Origin: Flavobacterium sp. Root901
Lineage (GTDB): Bacteria; Bacteroidota; Bacteroidia; Flavobacteriales; Flavobacteriaceae
Assembly: GCF_001429765.1 (NCBI RefSeq)
Contig: NZ_LMJB01000001.1
Coordinates: 477,268 to 541,267, forward strand
Direction of reading: 5' to 3'
DNA: 64,000 bases
The translations under genes were made by a program, and so were the position numbers. A model generated the notes under the pieces. That model was given only the letters and a program-made list of their open reading frames with translations, made no database searches and was not told the origin of the DNA. Shown piece after piece: positions 52,386 to 61,495 of the stretch; position 1 is the stretch's first letter, and the number at the start of each line of letters is the position of its first letter.

Positions 52386-53600
52386 ATGAGATTACACAGA
52401 AATTTAGTTTATACTACCATCGATTCTTTGAATGCAATTTTCAATGAAGGCGAATATGCAGATAAAGTGGTAGCAAGAGCATTAAAAAAAGACAAACGTT
52501 GGGGAAGTTCTGACAGGAAGTTTGTTGCTGAAACAATATATGAAATTGTTCGTTGGAAACGTTTATATGCAGAAATTGCAGAAGTAAAAGAACCATACGA
52601 CAGAGACAATTTATGGAGAATGTTTGCGGTTTGGGCAGTTTTAAGAGGTTACCCAATTCCGGATTGGAGACAGTTAGACGGAACTCCTGAGAGAAAAATA
52701 AAAGGTCGTTTTGACGAGCTTTCAAAAGTTAGAGCTTTAAAAGAATCTATTCCGGACTGGATGGATGAACTTGGCGTGAAAGAACTTGGCGAAAAAGTAT
52801 GGGCAAAAGAAATTGCGGCTCAAAACCAGCCTGCAAAAGTTATTTTAAGGACAAATACGCTTAAAGGAACTAAAGAAAATCTAAGAAACACGTTGATGGA
52901 CTTAAATATTGAAACAGAATATTTAAAGGATCAGCCTGAGGCTTTAGTTTTAAAAGAAAGAGCAAATGTATTTTTAACAGATGCTTTTAAACAGGGACTT
53001 TTTGAAGTTCAGGATGCTAACTCGCAATTAGTTGCAGGTTTTCTGGATGTTAAACCCGGAATGCGAGTTGTAGATACGTGCGCCGGAGCCGGTGGAAAAA
53101 CACTGCATATTGCTTCTTTAATGGAAAACAAAGGACAATTGATTGCAATGGATTTATATGAAAGCAAACTAAAACAATTAAAATTAAGAGCCAAAAGGAA
53201 TGGCGCTTTTAATATAGAATACCGTATTATTGACACTACTAAAGTGATTAAAAAACTGCATGAAAAAGCAGATCGAGTTTTAATTGATGCACCTTGCAGC
53301 GGATTAGGAGTTTTAAAAAGAAATCCTGATTCTAAGTGGAAATTGCAACCTGAATTTATCGACAATATTCGTAAAGTTCAGAGCGAGGTTTTAGAAAACT
53401 ATTCTAAAATTGTAAAACCGGGAGGAAAATTAGTATATGCTACCTGTTCTGTTTTACCATCTGAAAACCAGGAACAAGTACAAAAATTCCTTAAAACAGA
53501 AATAGGACAGCAATTTACTTTTGTAGAAGATCGTAAATTATTAGCCTCAGATTCTGGATTTGACGGATTTTATATGGCACTTTTAGAAAGAAAGAAATAA
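52386..53600 (+). CDS. RsmB/NOP-family RNA cytosine-C5 methyltransferase
   Basis: 404 residues. An N-terminal helical domain (ALKKDKRWGSSDRKFVAETIYEIVRW) resembles the NusB-like part of RsmB. The SAM domain has DTCAGAGGKTLHIASLM, the first catalytic DAPCSGLGVLKRNPDSKW and the second YATCSVLPSENQEQV. Both cysteines of the C5 mechanism are present. The likely substrate is 16S rRNA; the exact position cannot be told. Confidence 0.92.
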   Translation: MRLHRNLVYTTIDSLNAIFNEGEYADKVVARALKKDKRWGSSDRKFVAETIYEIVRWKRLYAEIAEVKEPYDRDNLWRMFAVWAVLRGYPIPDWRQLDGTPERKIKGRFDELSKVRALKESIPDWMDELGVKELGEKVWAKEIAAQNQPAKVILRTNTLKGTKENLRNTLMDLNIETEYLKDQPEALVLKERANVFLTDAFKQGLFEVQDANSQLVAGFLDVKPGMRVVDTCAGAGGKTLHIASLMENKGQLIAMDLYESKLKQLKLRAKRNGAFNIEYRIIDTTKVIKKLHEKADRVLIDAPCSGLGVLKRNPDSKWKLQPEFIDNIRKVQSEVLENYSKIVKPGGKLVYATCSVLPSENQEQVQKFLKTEIGQQFTFVEDRKLLASDSGFDGFYMALLERKK

Positions 53601-53659
53601 ATGTAAATTCATATTTTTAAATTCCAAATTCTAATTTGGCTTAAAAATTAAAATATTAA

Positions 53660-54235
53660 AAATCCCAAATTCCAATCTTTATTATTTGGAATTTGGGGTT
53701 TTTATTTTTGAAGATTATCGTAATTCATTTAGTCCCTACGGGACATTATCATGTGCGGCCTATTTTTTTTCTACTGATATATAACTCCTAGCGGAGTTTT
53801 ATCGAAATTATATTGCTTTCATAAGTAAACATAGAGTATATCGTAGAGATTATAAATAGATAAAAACTACAAAACACACAGCCAGTTTGTCCCGTAAGAA
53901 CTACATTCTTAAACACAAAAAACAAATCCAAAATTCCAACCATACTATTTGGAATTTGGGATTTTTATTTTTGAAGGTTATCGTAATTCATTTAGTCCCT
54001 ACGGGACATTATCATGTGTGGCCTATTTTTTCTACCGATATATAACTCCTAGCGGAGTTTTATCAAAATTATATATTGCTTTCAATAAATAAACATAACA
54101 AATCTCGTAGAGATTATATATCGGTAAAAACTACAAAACATACATTCAGTTTGTCCCATAGGGACTAGACATTCTCAAACACAAAAAAAAATCCCAAATT
54201 CCAATAATAGTATTTGGAATTTGAGATTTATAAAA
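53660..54235. repeat. tandem pair of about 263-bp compound repeat units
   Basis: Two related units, offset 263 bp (AAG.TTATCGTAATTCATTT at 53711 and 53974), each starting with an AATCCCAAATTCC...GGAATTTGGG hairpin. Each contains GTCCCTACGGGAC and CTCCTAGCGGAG palindromes, and a partial third hairpin closes the array (54188-54231). The flanking hairpins can serve as terminators for the genes on either side. No ORF or transposase in 53601-54257. Confidence 0.8.
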
Positions 54236-54257
54236 TTGGAATTTATTTATTTATTTT

Positions 54258-55301
54258 TTACCCTCTAAAGCTTGATTTTCGCAATAACTTTCCGTTTTCG
54301 TTTTCTTTGAATTTCGGAACAAAAACTATCTCTTTTGGTTTTTCAAATTTTCCTAAAACATCAAAAAAGTCATCAGAAAAATCATATTTCTCTCCTTCAA
54401 TTACTAAAATAAGTTTTTCTCCCAAAACAGTATCCGGAACTCCTGTCACGAAAAAACGATTATTAATTAATCCTGTTAGTTTAGCTTCAATCTGCTCCGG
54501 AATAAGCTTCACTCCTCCACTATTAATTACATTGTCAATTCTTCCTAAAAATACAAATTGGTTTTCATTTATTAAATCGACCAAATCATTGGTGACAATT
54601 GGTTCTTCAGAAATTGCAGCAACATAAATTACAAGACAGCCTCGATCATCTTTTTCAATTTTTACATTTGGCAGAATTGTAAAAGCAGTCTCTCCTATTT
54701 TCTTGGCCGCAATATGGGTTATGGTTTCGGTCATTCCATACGTTTCATAAATCTCAGATTTAATTGGCAGAAGTTTTTCTATAAGATCACTGTCTGTTTT
54801 TGCTCCGCCAATAATTAACTTTTTTATGTTTGTTAATTTTTCGAGGGAATTTTGAACCTGCAAAGGAACCATTGCAGCAAAATCATAATGTTTATTATTA
54901 TGTGCCAGAGGTTCTGTGCTTGGAAGTGCAATATCAAGCTCTAATCCTAAAATTAAACTGCGAACAAGCATCATTTTACCGGCAATAAACTGAGTAGGAA
55001 GACAAAGTAAGGCTTTATTTCCCGGCTCCAGATTAAAAAAATCTCCGGTTGCGAGTGCTGACTGAATCATCGCCTTCTTTTCTAATCGAATTAATTTGGG
55101 AAGTCCAGTTGTTCCGGAAGTTGTCATTTCCATATAATCCTTATGATCAAACCAATCCAGAAAAAATTCTCCGATAGCGCGTTCATAAATATCCCCTTCT
55201 TTTATAAAACTATATCCAATACGGCATAAATCTGCAGCGTTTAAATGATATCCGTCTAGTTTAAAATAATTATGAACATTTTTATGTGTTAAGTTTGGCA
55301 T
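54258..55301 (-). CDS. menE: AMP-binding acyl-CoA synthetase, MenE-like
   Basis: 347 residues, shorter than usual adenylate-forming enzymes (about 450-550) but typical of flavobacterial MenE. Motifs: TTSGTTGLPK (P-loop), YETYGMTET (A5), LGRIDNVINSGGVKL (A8) and GKLLRKSSF with the late catalytic Lys. It probably activates o-succinylbenzoate with CoA in menaquinone synthesis; no other men gene is in view. Next gene downstream in the operon order is upstream here: the CPBP protease gene ends 7 bp before its start. Confidence 0.85.
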   Translation of the reverse strand: MPNLTHKNVHNYFKLDGYHLNAADLCRIGYSFIKEGDIYERAIGEFFLDWFDHKDYMEMTTSGTTGLPKLIRLEKKAMIQSALATGDFFNLEPGNKALLCLPTQFIAGKMMLVRSLILGLELDIALPSTEPLAHNNKHYDFAAMVPLQVQNSLEKLTNIKKLIIGGAKTDSDLIEKLLPIKSEIYETYGMTETITHIAAKKIGETAFTILPNVKIEKDDRGCLVIYVAAISEEPIVTNDLVDLINENQFVFLGRIDNVINSGGVKLIPEQIEAKLTGLINNRFFVTGVPDTVLGEKLILVIEGEKYDFSDDFFDVLGKFEKPKEIVFVPKFKENENGKLLRKSSFRG

Positions 55302-55308
55302 AGTGTGT

Positions 55309-56262
55309 TTAATTTAAGTTTAAAAAATCTGCAGCCTCGTTTTTTTGATCATTGATTTTACCCGTTAATTTCTCTTTCCAATTGCTCCAATTGTATTTTT
55401 TGCTAAAAATAAAAAGCAAAATAGGATACACAATTACAACCGGCAGAATAACATCTGCTCCGGCAGAAGGTTCTGACAGATCTCTAAAAATAGAATGTGT
55501 TTGAAAAACGGTCCAGTCTGAAGTGACCAGCAAAGCTCCAATAAGATTATTTCCGGCGTGAAATCCCAAGGCAAGTTCCATTCCGTCATCCATTAAGGTG
55601 ATAATTCCCAAAAATAATCCGGTTCCTATATAATAAATCATAATGATATACCCCATTTTGGTAACTTCGGGATTAAGAATATGCATCGAACCAAATATAA
55701 GCGATGTCATGATTAATGGAAACCATCTGTTTTTGGCCAGATTAGCAAAACCCTGCATTAAATATCCTCTAAAAACATATTCTTCCGTAGAGGTTTGAAT
55801 TGGAATAAGAATTGTTCCAATGACTACCAAAATCAAAAAAGGAATCGGTTTAAAATTCCAGACAAATTTGTCCGGCGATTGAAAGTAAAGCACTAAAAAA
55901 CTGATGACCGAAAAGACAGACCAAAGTAAAAATGAAAAGAAAATTCGTTTCCAATCTACTTTTTCTCTTCCGGTTGTTATGGATAAAAGTGTTTGATTGT
56001 GCAGATATTTTACCACAAAATATATTCCCGCAAAGGCAAAAAGAAACGAAATCATCACTAAAAACAAAGTAAGATTGGGTTCAAACATTTTTAAAGCGGA
56101 GTCATTATCCGTTGGGAAAGCAGCTTTTTCTTTAAAAGTTTTATAAAGAACCGCAATAGAAAAAGGAATCTGACCTATAAATGATGCCGTAATAATAAAA
56201 ACTGATCCTAAAAGGTATTTCCAAAAATAATTTTCAGGCTTAACTCCTTGTTCTAAAAACAT
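55309..56262 (-). CDS. CPBP intramembrane metalloprotease family protein
   Basis: 317 residues with about eight membrane segments. The catalytic pattern is TEEYVFRGYLMQGF (EExxxR type), then FGSMHIL (His of motif 2) and FHAGNNLIGA (motif 3). This is the CAAX-protease/bacteriocin-processing family, active inside the membrane. The substrate is unknown. Seven bases from the MenE-like gene, so co-transcribed. Confidence 0.9.
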   Translation of the reverse strand: MFLEQGVKPENYFWKYLLGSVFIITASFIGQIPFSIAVLYKTFKEKAAFPTDNDSALKMFEPNLTLFLVMISFLFAFAGIYFVVKYLHNQTLLSITTGREKVDWKRIFFSFLLWSVFSVISFLVLYFQSPDKFVWNFKPIPFLILVVIGTILIPIQTSTEEYVFRGYLMQGFANLAKNRWFPLIMTSLIFGSMHILNPEVTKMGYIIMIYYIGTGLFLGIITLMDDGMELALGFHAGNNLIGALLVTSDWTVFQTHSIFRDLSEPSAGADVILPVVIVYPILLFIFSKKYNWSNWKEKLTGKINDQKNEAADFLNLN

Positions 56263-56377
56263 ACTCTTAATTTTTTTGAAATGAGAATTCGATTTAAATA
56301 GTAAATCCTATTTTTGTTGTACTAAATAAGAACTGTTTTTAGCAAATCTTATTATAACAGACATTAAATATAGCAAA

Positions 56378-56722
56378 ATGATACAAATCTACCATAATCC
56401 GCGCTGTGGAAAATCAAGAAATTGTTTGGCCTTTATTGAAAACACTAAACAAGACTATGAAATAATTCCTTATTTGACCGAAACTCCGACTTTTGATGAA
56501 TTAAAAGAACTTCTTAAAAAATTAAATTTAAAGCCGGCCGAATTAATTCGCACGAAAGAAAAAATCTGGATTGAGAATTACAAAGGAAAAGTTTTAAACG
56601 ATAACGAAACTATTCAGGCAATGGTCGATAATCCAATTTTAATTGAAAGACCTATTGTTGTAAAAGACGGAAAAGCCATTATTGGAAGGGACTTAGATAA
56701 TGTGGCTTCTTTTTTAGATTGA
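56378..56722 (+). CDS. arsC: ArsC-family (Spx-like thioredoxin fold) protein
   Basis: 114 residues. YHNPRCGKSR carries the single active Cys10, then ELIRTKE and the late RPIVVKDGKAIIGR, the ArsC pattern with an Arg lid. It reduces arsenate with glutaredoxin and glutathione in classical cases; many Bacteroidota copies occur without other ars genes, as here, so another redox role is possible. Confidence 0.87.
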   Translation: MIQIYHNPRCGKSRNCLAFIENTKQDYEIIPYLTETPTFDELKELLKKLNLKPAELIRTKEKIWIENYKGKVLNDNETIQAMVDNPILIERPIVVKDGKAIIGRDLDNVASFLD

Positions 56723-56776
56723 TTATAAAATAATCAATTAACATTTTTTTGTGATCTTTCTCTTTAAACCAAAAGG

Positions 56777-56784
56777 TACATTTG
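56777..56784 (+). promoter_or_regulatory. -7 element of the outer-membrane barrel gene
   Basis: TACATTTG, 30 bp before the ATG at 56814. Confidence 0.6.
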
Positions 56785-56813
56785 CCATCTAAGAAGAAAA
56801 AGAAACCAAAAAA

Positions 56814-59267
56814 ATGAAACAAATCAATTTTGCTGTAATGCTTGTGCTGTTTTTCACAGGATTTTACACTTATGCACAACAAGGACCGCCTGCAAGAAAT
56901 AAAGTTAAGGTTACCGGAAAAGTTTTCGAAAAAGTAAGCAAACAACCTCTTGAATATGCTACTATATCCATAATGGCTCCAAATGACACAAAAGTCATTG
57001 CCGGCGGAATCACGAATCCAAAAGGGGAATTTGAAATAGCTGTAGCTCCCGGAACTTACGATATAAAAGTAGAATTCATTTCGTTTAAATCGACAGAAAT
57101 AAAACAAAAAAGCATTCAGGAAGACACTAATTTAGGTGTTGTTAATTTATCTGAAGATGCGGCACAGCTGAATGAAGTTGTGGTTCGTGCCGAAAAATCA
57201 ACCGTTGAAATTAAACTGGACAAAAAAGTTTACAATGTTGGTCAGGATATGATGGTAAAAGGCGGAACTGTCAGTGACGTTTTAGACAATGTACCTTCAG
57301 TTTCTGTTGACACGGAAGGAAATGTAAGTTTAAGAGGAAGTGATAATATTAGAATTTTAATTGACGGACGGCCTTCAAACGCAATAAATGTTGCCGAAGC
57401 TTTACGCCAGCTTCCTGCAGATGCAATTGATAAGGTTGAAGTTATTACCAATCCTTCTGCACGTTATGATGCTGAAGGTGGATCCGGAATTATCAATATT
57501 ATCCTGAAAAAAGGTAAAAATCAAGGTTTCAACGGAACTTTTATTGCTTCAACAGGACTTCCTGAAACATATGGTTTAAGTGCCAATTTAAATTACAAAA
57601 CTGAAAAATTAAATTATTTTACAACTGCTGGTTACAACTACAGAACCAATGAAGGTGCAGGATTAACTAATTCTCAATACTTTAACGAAGACGGTTCTAC
57701 AAAAAGTTATCTTGATGAAGACCGTGATACTAAAAGAATCAGAGATGGTTTTAATGGAAGAGCGGGGATTGAATGGACAATTACACCAACTACTTTCTGG
57801 ACAAATGCCATCAATTACCAAAAAAACAGTGGTGAAGATAAAGATTTAATCAATTACAATAATTTTGATGCTGGTCATAATTATACAGGATCATCTTATC
57901 GTTTAAACAATGCTGATACTGGAAGTGACAACGTTGAATTTACTTCAAACTTAATTAAAAACTTTAACGATAAAGGACACAAACTTACTGCCGATCTTTC
58001 TATTTCCAGAAACACAGATGACAGTAATAGTATTATTGATGCTTCTCCAACGTTTAATACTACTTTAAACAATCAGGTTCAGAAACAGGTACAAGTTCAG
58101 GCCGATTATGTTTTGCCTTTAGGGAAAGGAAGTCAGTTTGAAGCTGGTTACAAAGGAAGTTTTGGAGATTTAAATAATGAATACTACGTTACGGACGAAA
58201 ACAATGTAAAAGATCCAAACCTCTCTAACAATCTGGAATACAAAGAAAACATCAATGCTTTGTATACTCAATACGGATTCAAAATAAATAAATTCTCTTA
58301 TTTATTTGGCCTACGCTGGGAAGATACCAACATTCAGGTTAACCTTTTAGATTCGAACGATTTCAATACCAAAAAATACAACAACTTATTTCCAAGTGCT
58401 TTTATCAGCTATGAAATTTCAGACCAAAGTAATTTTACAGCAAGCTACAGTAAACGTTTATCAAGACCAAGAGGACGTTTCATGAACCCTGCAACAAATT
58501 ACTCAAGTAATATTAACATCTTTCAGGGAAATCCGGATTTAGATCCATCTTTGACAGACAAATATGATATTGGATATATCAAGCGCTGGGATAAAGTAAC
58601 TTTTAATACTTCTGCTTATTTTGAAGATACCAAAGATGTTTTCAGCTTTGTTAGAACACCAACAGGAGAATTAGTAAACGGGATTCCGGTAATTTTAAGC
58701 CGTCCTATCAACTTAGGAAAAGAGCAAAAATTTGGTTTTGAATTTACATTAAATTACAATGTGTTTAAATGGTGGAAATTAAACAGTAACTTCAATTTCT
58801 TCAATGTAAAATCTACTGGAGAAAACACTTATACAGATGTTGTTACAGGCGAAACCATAGTTCAAAACCTTGACAACCAAGCCAATTCATGGTTTGCAAG
58901 AATCAACTCAAAAGTTACCTTACCATACAAAATTGACTGGCAGTTAACAGCAATGTACAACGGAGAGCAAAAAACAGCTCAAGGGAAAAATTTAGGACAA
59001 TTCGGAATGAATACTGCTTTTAGTAAAGATGTATTAAAAGACAAAGCAACCATCGCTTTTAACATTAGCGACGTTTTCAATTCAAGAATTATGAAATCCT
59101 ATACTTATCTTGAAAACCAAACATCTTACAGCGAAATGCAGTTCCGTAAACGTCAATTTAATTTATCGTTCACTTATCGTTTTAATAAACCTAAAGGAGA
59201 AAGAGATAAAAACACACAGCCTAGAAATGATGGCGGCGGCGAAGGTGGAGGAGAATTTCCGGGATAA
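56814..59267 (+). CDS. TonB-dependent receptor-like outer membrane protein
   Basis: 817 residues. Signal peptide to TYAQ, a carboxypeptidase-regulatory-like domain (about 30-110; VTGKVFEKVSKQPLEYATISI), and a plug (LDNVPSVSVDTEGNVSLRG, NPSARYDAEGGSGIINIIL). A large beta-barrel follows and ends FNLSFTYRF before a Gly-rich tail (DGGGEGGGEFPG). Of the group with OMP_b-brl_3 barrels; the substrate is unknown. The Gly/Asp tail after the barrel is unusual, since these proteins normally end in an aromatic residue. Confidence 0.88.
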   Translation: MKQINFAVMLVLFFTGFYTYAQQGPPARNKVKVTGKVFEKVSKQPLEYATISIMAPNDTKVIAGGITNPKGEFEIAVAPGTYDIKVEFISFKSTEIKQKSIQEDTNLGVVNLSEDAAQLNEVVVRAEKSTVEIKLDKKVYNVGQDMMVKGGTVSDVLDNVPSVSVDTEGNVSLRGSDNIRILIDGRPSNAINVAEALRQLPADAIDKVEVITNPSARYDAEGGSGIINIILKKGKNQGFNGTFIASTGLPETYGLSANLNYKTEKLNYFTTAGYNYRTNEGAGLTNSQYFNEDGSTKSYLDEDRDTKRIRDGFNGRAGIEWTITPTTFWTNAINYQKNSGEDKDLINYNNFDAGHNYTGSSYRLNNADTGSDNVEFTSNLIKNFNDKGHKLTADLSISRNTDDSNSIIDASPTFNTTLNNQVQKQVQVQADYVLPLGKGSQFEAGYKGSFGDLNNEYYVTDENNVKDPNLSNNLEYKENINALYTQYGFKINKFSYLFGLRWEDTNIQVNLLDSNDFNTKKYNNLFPSAFISYEISDQSNFTASYSKRLSRPRGRFMNPATNYSSNINIFQGNPDLDPSLTDKYDIGYIKRWDKVTFNTSAYFEDTKDVFSFVRTPTGELVNGIPVILSRPINLGKEQKFGFEFTLNYNVFKWWKLNSNFNFFNVKSTGENTYTDVVTGETIVQNLDNQANSWFARINSKVTLPYKIDWQLTAMYNGEQKTAQGKNLGQFGMNTAFSKDVLKDKATIAFNISDVFNSRIMKSYTYLENQTSYSEMQFRKRQFNLSFTYRFNKPKGERDKNTQPRNDGGGEGGGEFPG

Positions 59268-59285
59268 ACTTTGTTAAATTCCAAT

Positions 59286-59337
59286 AAAAAGAAATTCCAG
59301 ATTCCAATTTAAAGTTGGGATTTGGAATTTCTTTTTT
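59286..59337 (+). terminator. terminator of the barrel gene
   Basis: Long stem AAAAAGAAATTCC/GGAATTTCTTTTT extended by a further part with mismatches; T-run follows. Confidence 0.75.
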
Positions 59338-59365
59338 GTTTTATTTTAAATTACAATTTTGCAAT

Positions 59366-59397
59366 AAAAAAAGGACTCGTAAAAACGGGTCCTTTTT
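59366..59397 (-). terminator. terminator of the 57-residue gene
   Basis: Stem AAAAAGGACCCG/CGAGTCCTTTTT, T-run on the minus strand, just after the gene ending at 59415. Confidence 0.8.
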
Positions 59398-59414
59398 ATT
59401 GAAATCAAATCAAA

Positions 59415-59588
59415 TTAAATTGATTGTTCTTCTTGTCTTTTTTTAGCTCTCTTTTCTTTGAACATTTCCCAGCTAGCACCCGTAACCCAGTAAGATACGA
59501 AACCAACTAAGAAAAACATTAACCAAAACCCTATAGTTAGTATGGTTAAGAAAAGTAAAAAGCCTAAGTACTGTGAAAATTCAAACAT
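59415..59588 (-). CDS. small single-pass membrane protein
   Basis: 57 residues from ATG 59588 (MFEFSQYLGFLLFLTILTIG), with one or two membrane segments and a basic tail (KEKRAKKRQEEQS). An upstream ATG at 59645 lies before a TACATTTG -7 element (59615-59622), so the short start is preferred. Unknown function; similar small proteins are common in the group. Confidence 0.7.
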   Translation of the reverse strand: MFEFSQYLGFLLFLTILTIGFWLMFFLVGFVSYWVTGASWEMFKEKRAKKRQEEQSI

Positions 59589-59699
59589 GTTTTCCGGAAT
59601 TTTGAATGTTACCACAAATGTAGGGTATATATTTTTCCTCAGCAATAAAATCTAAATCAATTTTCAGGAAATAACATTTATCCGTATATTTATACTCAT

Positions 59700-59875
59700 T
59701 TTAAATAAGGATTTTTTCTGAATATTATTCAACTATCTAAAAAAGAAGAACATGAGTATTATCAGGAGCTGAAACCTGCTGTCCGCTATATCTTTCGTGG
59801 CGAACACCGCCACAAAAGGATGCCGCTTCCATCAGGGCTAGGCCATCCGTTTTTAAAAGAACTGCATTTTTCAGC
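59700..59875. repeat. dispersed hairpin-type repeat, copy 2, with ORF-like remnant
   Basis: In reverse complement it shares ATCCTTTTGTG, a loop, AAAGATATAGC and a GC-rich end with 18213-18300. On the plus strand an open stretch encodes YYQELKPAVRYIFRGEHRH and ends PLPSGLGHPFLKELHFSA, but has no start codon. I treat it as a repeat, possibly derived from a coding element. Nothing else in 59646-59951. Confidence 0.5.
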
Positions 59876-59951
59876 ATAAAAAATCAACATTTCACCTAGA
59901 CAAAAAACATATAACAAAATATATTTTTTATAAACAACATATTACTATAAA

Positions 59952-61337
59952 ATGAAATACAGAATAGAAAAAGACACCATGGGCGAAGTTCAGGTCCCGG
60001 CAGATAAATACTGGGGTGCACAAACAGAACGTTCCCGAAATAATTTTAAAATTGGAAATTCAGGATCAATGCCGAAGGAAATCATCGAAGGATTTGCTTA
60101 TTTGAAAAAAGCGGCCGCTTACGCCAATTATGATTTAGGTGTTTTACCAATAGAAAAAAGAGATGCGATTGCTGCGGTCTGCGATGAAATTCTGGAAGGA
60201 AAATTAGACGATCAGTTTCCGTTAGTGATTTGGCAGACAGGTTCAGGAACGCAAAGCAACATGAATGTAAATGAAGTAATTGCAAATCGCGCTCAGGTTT
60301 TAAAAGGATTTGAAATTGGCGAAGGCGAACAATTCATTAAAGCAAATGATGATGTAAATAAATCGCAGTCATCAAACGATACTTTCCCAACCGGAATGCA
60401 TATTGCCGCTTATAAAATGGTTGTGGAAACTACAATTCCGGGAGTTGAAAAACTCCACGCAACTTTAGTAAAAAAAGCTGCTGAATTTGCAGCAGTTGTA
60501 AAAATCGGCCGTACACATTTAATGGATGCAACACCTTTAACTTTAGGACAGGAAATTTCAGGATATGCAGCCCAGGTAGCTTTTGGACTGAAAGCTTTAA
60601 AAAACACATTGGCACATTTATCTGAAATTGCTCTGGGAGGAACTGCTGTTGGAACCGGATTAAACACTCCGAAAGGTTATGACGTAAAAGTTGCCGAATA
60701 TATTTCAAAATTTACGAATCACCCTTTTATAACAGCCGAAAATAAATTTGAAGCTTTGGCTGCACACGATGCAATTGTTGAAACACACGGAGCATTAAAA
60801 CAATTGGCTGTTTCTTTAAATAAAATTGCAAATGATGTTAGAATGCTTGCATCAGGACCGCGTTCAGGAATTGGAGAAATCCATATTCCGGAAAATGAGC
60901 CGGGATCATCCATCATGCCGGGAAAAGTAAATCCGACGCAATGTGAAGCCCTAACAATGGTTTGCGCTCAGGTTATAGGAAACGATATGGCAATTGCCGT
61001 GGGCGGAATGCAGGGGCATTATGAATTGAATGTTTTTAAACCGGTTATGGCGGCAAACTTCCTTCAGTCGGCTCGTTTGTTGGGAGATGCCTGCGTTTCA
61101 TTTGACGAACACTGCGCGCAGGGAATTGAACCAAATTATAAACGTATTAAAGAATTAGTAGACAATTCTCTTATGCTTGTAACTGCCTTAAATACTAAAA
61201 TTGGCTATTACAAAGCTGCTGAGATTGCCCAAACTGCTCACAAAAACAGAACAACTCTTAAAGAAGAAGCTATTCGCCTTGGGTATGTTTCTGCTGAAGA
61301 TTTTGATTCCTGGGTGAAGCCTGAAGATATGGTTTAA
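59952..61337 (+). CDS. fumC: fumarate hydratase, class II
   Basis: 461 residues. Class II fumarase signature [17 protein letters not shown], with [14 protein letters not shown] and [14 protein letters not shown] earlier, and [11 protein letters not shown]. Iron-free TCA-cycle enzyme hydrating fumarate to malate in the cytoplasm. Single gene with terminator. Confidence 0.96.
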   Translation: MKYRIEKDTMGEVQVPADKYWGAQTERSRNNFKIGNSGSMPKEIIEGFAYLKKAAAYANYDLGVLPIEKRDAIAAVCDEILEGKLDDQFPLVIWQTGSGTQSNMNVNEVIANRAQVLKGFEIGEGEQFIKANDDVNKSQSSNDTFPTGMHIAAYKMVVETTIPGVEKLHATLVKKAAEFAAVVKIGRTHLMDATPLTLGQEISGYAAQVAFGLKALKNTLAHLSEIALGGTAVGTGLNTPKGYDVKVAEYISKFTNHPFITAENKFEALAAHDAIVETHGALKQLAVSLNKIANDVRMLASGPRSGIGEIHIPENEPGSSIMPGKVNPTQCEALTMVCAQVIGNDMAIAVGGMQGHYELNVFKPVMAANFLQSARLLGDACVSFDEHCAQGIEPNYKRIKELVDNSLMLVTALNTKIGYYKAAEIAQTAHKNRTTLKEEAIRLGYVSAEDFDSWVKPEDMV

Positions 61338-61349
61338 ATTTGATATTAA

Positions 61350-61384
61350 AATTAAAAGAGGGATTTTAGTCCCTCTTTTAATTT
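61350..61384 (+). terminator. terminator of fumC
   Basis: Stem ATTAAAAGAGGGA/TCCCTCTTTTAAT, T-rich end. It may also serve the convergent surface-protein gene. Confidence 0.88.
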
Positions 61385-61495
61385 TACTTTTTTATGAGTC
61401 ATAAAGCTTTGCAGGATGTTATCTGACAGCATCTTACAAAAGCTTTTTCATTGTTCTATTTTATCACTGCTTAAATCTTGGATATTTAACAATTA

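Noticed and set aside
53660..54235. Insertion sequence
   Set aside because: No ORF of transposase size and no target-site duplication could be seen.
54214..54627. 137-codon plus-strand ORF
   Set aside because: Lies antisense to the MenE-like gene; the opposite frame has clear adenylate-enzyme motifs.
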